A stretch of DNA of 64,000 nucleotides. It comes from Chiridota heheva. Taxonomy: Eukaryota; Echinodermata; Holothuroidea; Apodida; Chiridotidae. This document shows, in pieces, positions 62,671 through 64,000 of this stretch (its first letter is position 1; the number at the start of each line of letters is the position of its first letter). Where the stretch lies: contig JAIGNY010001912.1 of the NCBI GenBank assembly GCA_020152595.1, positions 1,764,001-1,828,000 of the forward strand, read 5' to 3'. The translations under genes were made by a program, and so were the position numbers. The notes beneath the pieces are model-generated. The model was not told the origin of the DNA. It was given only the letters and a program-made list of their open reading frames with translations, and ran no database searches.

Positions 62671-62673
62671 TCG

Positions 62674-63860
62674 TAAAGACGATATCTTAAGAATGATACA
62701 CTGGATTCATGTCATATGTGGTACACAGATAGCCGATGGTCCGTAGATGTGCCCTATTATTTTTGATGGTGATATCATGCATATTAATGAGTAGGAGGGG
62801 CTTAAAGTGAAAATCTGGAAATGTTCTTATATTTTTAACAACCACATCTTTGTTTTGTTTCATGTTTGGTACAATTATGTCAGCTGGTATGAACATGTTC
62901 ATGATGTAAAAAAATATTAAATTTCATTAATATGCATAGTGGGCGGGGCTTAATATGATTTTGCTGAAAAGAGCTTGTAAACACTGTATTTCAAAAACAG
63001 TAAACTAGATTAATGTATTATGTGGTTCACAGATAAGATAGCCCATGGTCTGTAAATGTGCCCTATTGTTTTTGTTGGTGATATCGCCCATATTATTGAG
63101 TAGGTGGGGCTTAATATAAAAATCTTAAATGTTCTTATTTTGACAATCACATGTCTGTTTTGTGTAATATTTGTTATAATAATGATGTTAGCTAGTGTGT
63201 ATGTTTTCATGGTATAAAAACGTTGAATTTCTTTAATATGTGTAGTGGGCTGGGCTTATAATATAACTTTGTAAATAAAAAGCATAAGTAAACACAATAT
63301 CTCAAAAACTATGAACTGGGTTTACATCATGTGTGATACACAGATAGCTCATGGTCTGCAAATGTGACCTAATGTTTGTGGTGGTGATTCATGCATATTG
63401 ATAAGAGGGTGAGGCTTAAAGTAAAAATTTTGAAAAAGTGATAAATGAGCAACTGCATGTCCATTTTGTGTCATATTAAGCATGATAATTTTGTTGGTTA
63501 TTGTGTACAATATGTTATCAACAGATGTCATAAATATACATGGTGGGCGTGGCTTGATGTGAAAGTGCTAAATGATGTAAACACCATAAACGGTATATCA
63601 GATTTATGCTATATGTGGTACACAGATGGGTCATGGTCGATCTGTACGTATGTTCTAATGTTGTGTAATGATGTCATGAATGCTAATCAGTAGGCAGGGC
63701 TTACTGACATTGTTGAAATAGGATAAATGAGCAATCGTTTTTGCATCATACTTGCCTTGATGATGTTGTTAATTATTGTACAAATGCTAATATTGTCAAC
63801 AATTTTTATTGATCTGCATGGTGGGTGTGGCTTATGAATAAATATGGAACAAATGTTTCA
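62674..63860 (+). repeat. Tandem satellite of about 300 bp, four diverged units
   Basis: The phrase TGTGGTACACAGATAG..CATGGTC recurs at about 62718, 63020, 63331 and 63614 (spacing 302, 311, 283). Each is followed by ATGTG.CCTA.T.TTTTG.TGGTGAT and a GTGGGCGGGGCTTA-type box. Small minus-strand frames of 60-71 codons recur in each unit but share no recognisable domain, and the unit lengths are not all multiples of three. The array may continue past the right edge. Confidence 0.85.
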
Positions 63861-64000
63861 TGATATGAAATGACATGACAGTTAATACAAATTTTGCAAA
63901 TCAGCTTATGGAAATGCATTGGAAGCACAAAACCTTTTGGTTCTGGTTGATCATAAAAAGAGAAATATCTTCGTACAGATATTTGATTTTTGCTACTTAC

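Overview
This is animal genomic DNA, AT-rich with long introns, GT/AG splice sites, poly(A) signals and heavy transposon debris. The very frequent TAGGCCTA-type words and the mix of CR1/L2-like LINEs, tRNA-derived SINEs and hAT elements suggest a marine invertebrate deuterostome such as an echinoderm or hemichordate. That placement is inference; I see no diagnostic marker gene.

Three host genes can be supported. (1) The first four coding exons of DCAF1 (VprBP, a CUL4-DDB1 substrate receptor) lie on the minus strand at 1817-7045, and the gene runs off the left edge. (2) The 3' part of a small gene resembling vertebrate C19orf81 lies on the minus strand at 17997-20079, with a less certain upstream exon near 21561-21661. 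(3) An intronless 322-residue multi-pass membrane protein of the TMEM121/CECR6 family lies on the plus strand at 56704-57672, with poly(A) signals at 57829 and 57837. They show no functional link.

The rest is mostly mobile DNA. The most interesting item is a 5.5-kb element at about 46998-52498. Long terminal inverted arms of about 0.4-0.55 kb, packed with ATGGCG motifs, flank one large decayed minus-strand gene. Its product has an N-terminal Cys/His region, a central domain, a charged linker, a FEN/XPG-like nuclease region and an acidic tail. I cannot assign it to a named transposon superfamily. A fragment that looks like a relative lies at 39310-40080.

A 3,018-bp hAT-type element (41904-44921) has perfect 8-bp target duplications and a broken DUF4371/hAT transposase. 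A 294-bp internally deleted derivative sits 2.8 kb away. Other elements are CR1/L2-like LINE remains (3416-4730, 11990-13405, 13405-14290), two tRNA-derived SINEs (30085-30436, 31638-31850), several MITEs (514-1719, 11038-11287, 58272-58500), a 14-bp minisatellite (32804-33426), a 300-bp AT tract (36255-36551) and a tandem satellite of about 300 bp at the right edge. A repeat of about 1.2 kb occurs in inverted orientation upstream of DCAF1 (10440-11720) and upstream of the TMEM121-like gene (53200-54370). All calls come from reading the sequence; no database search was run.
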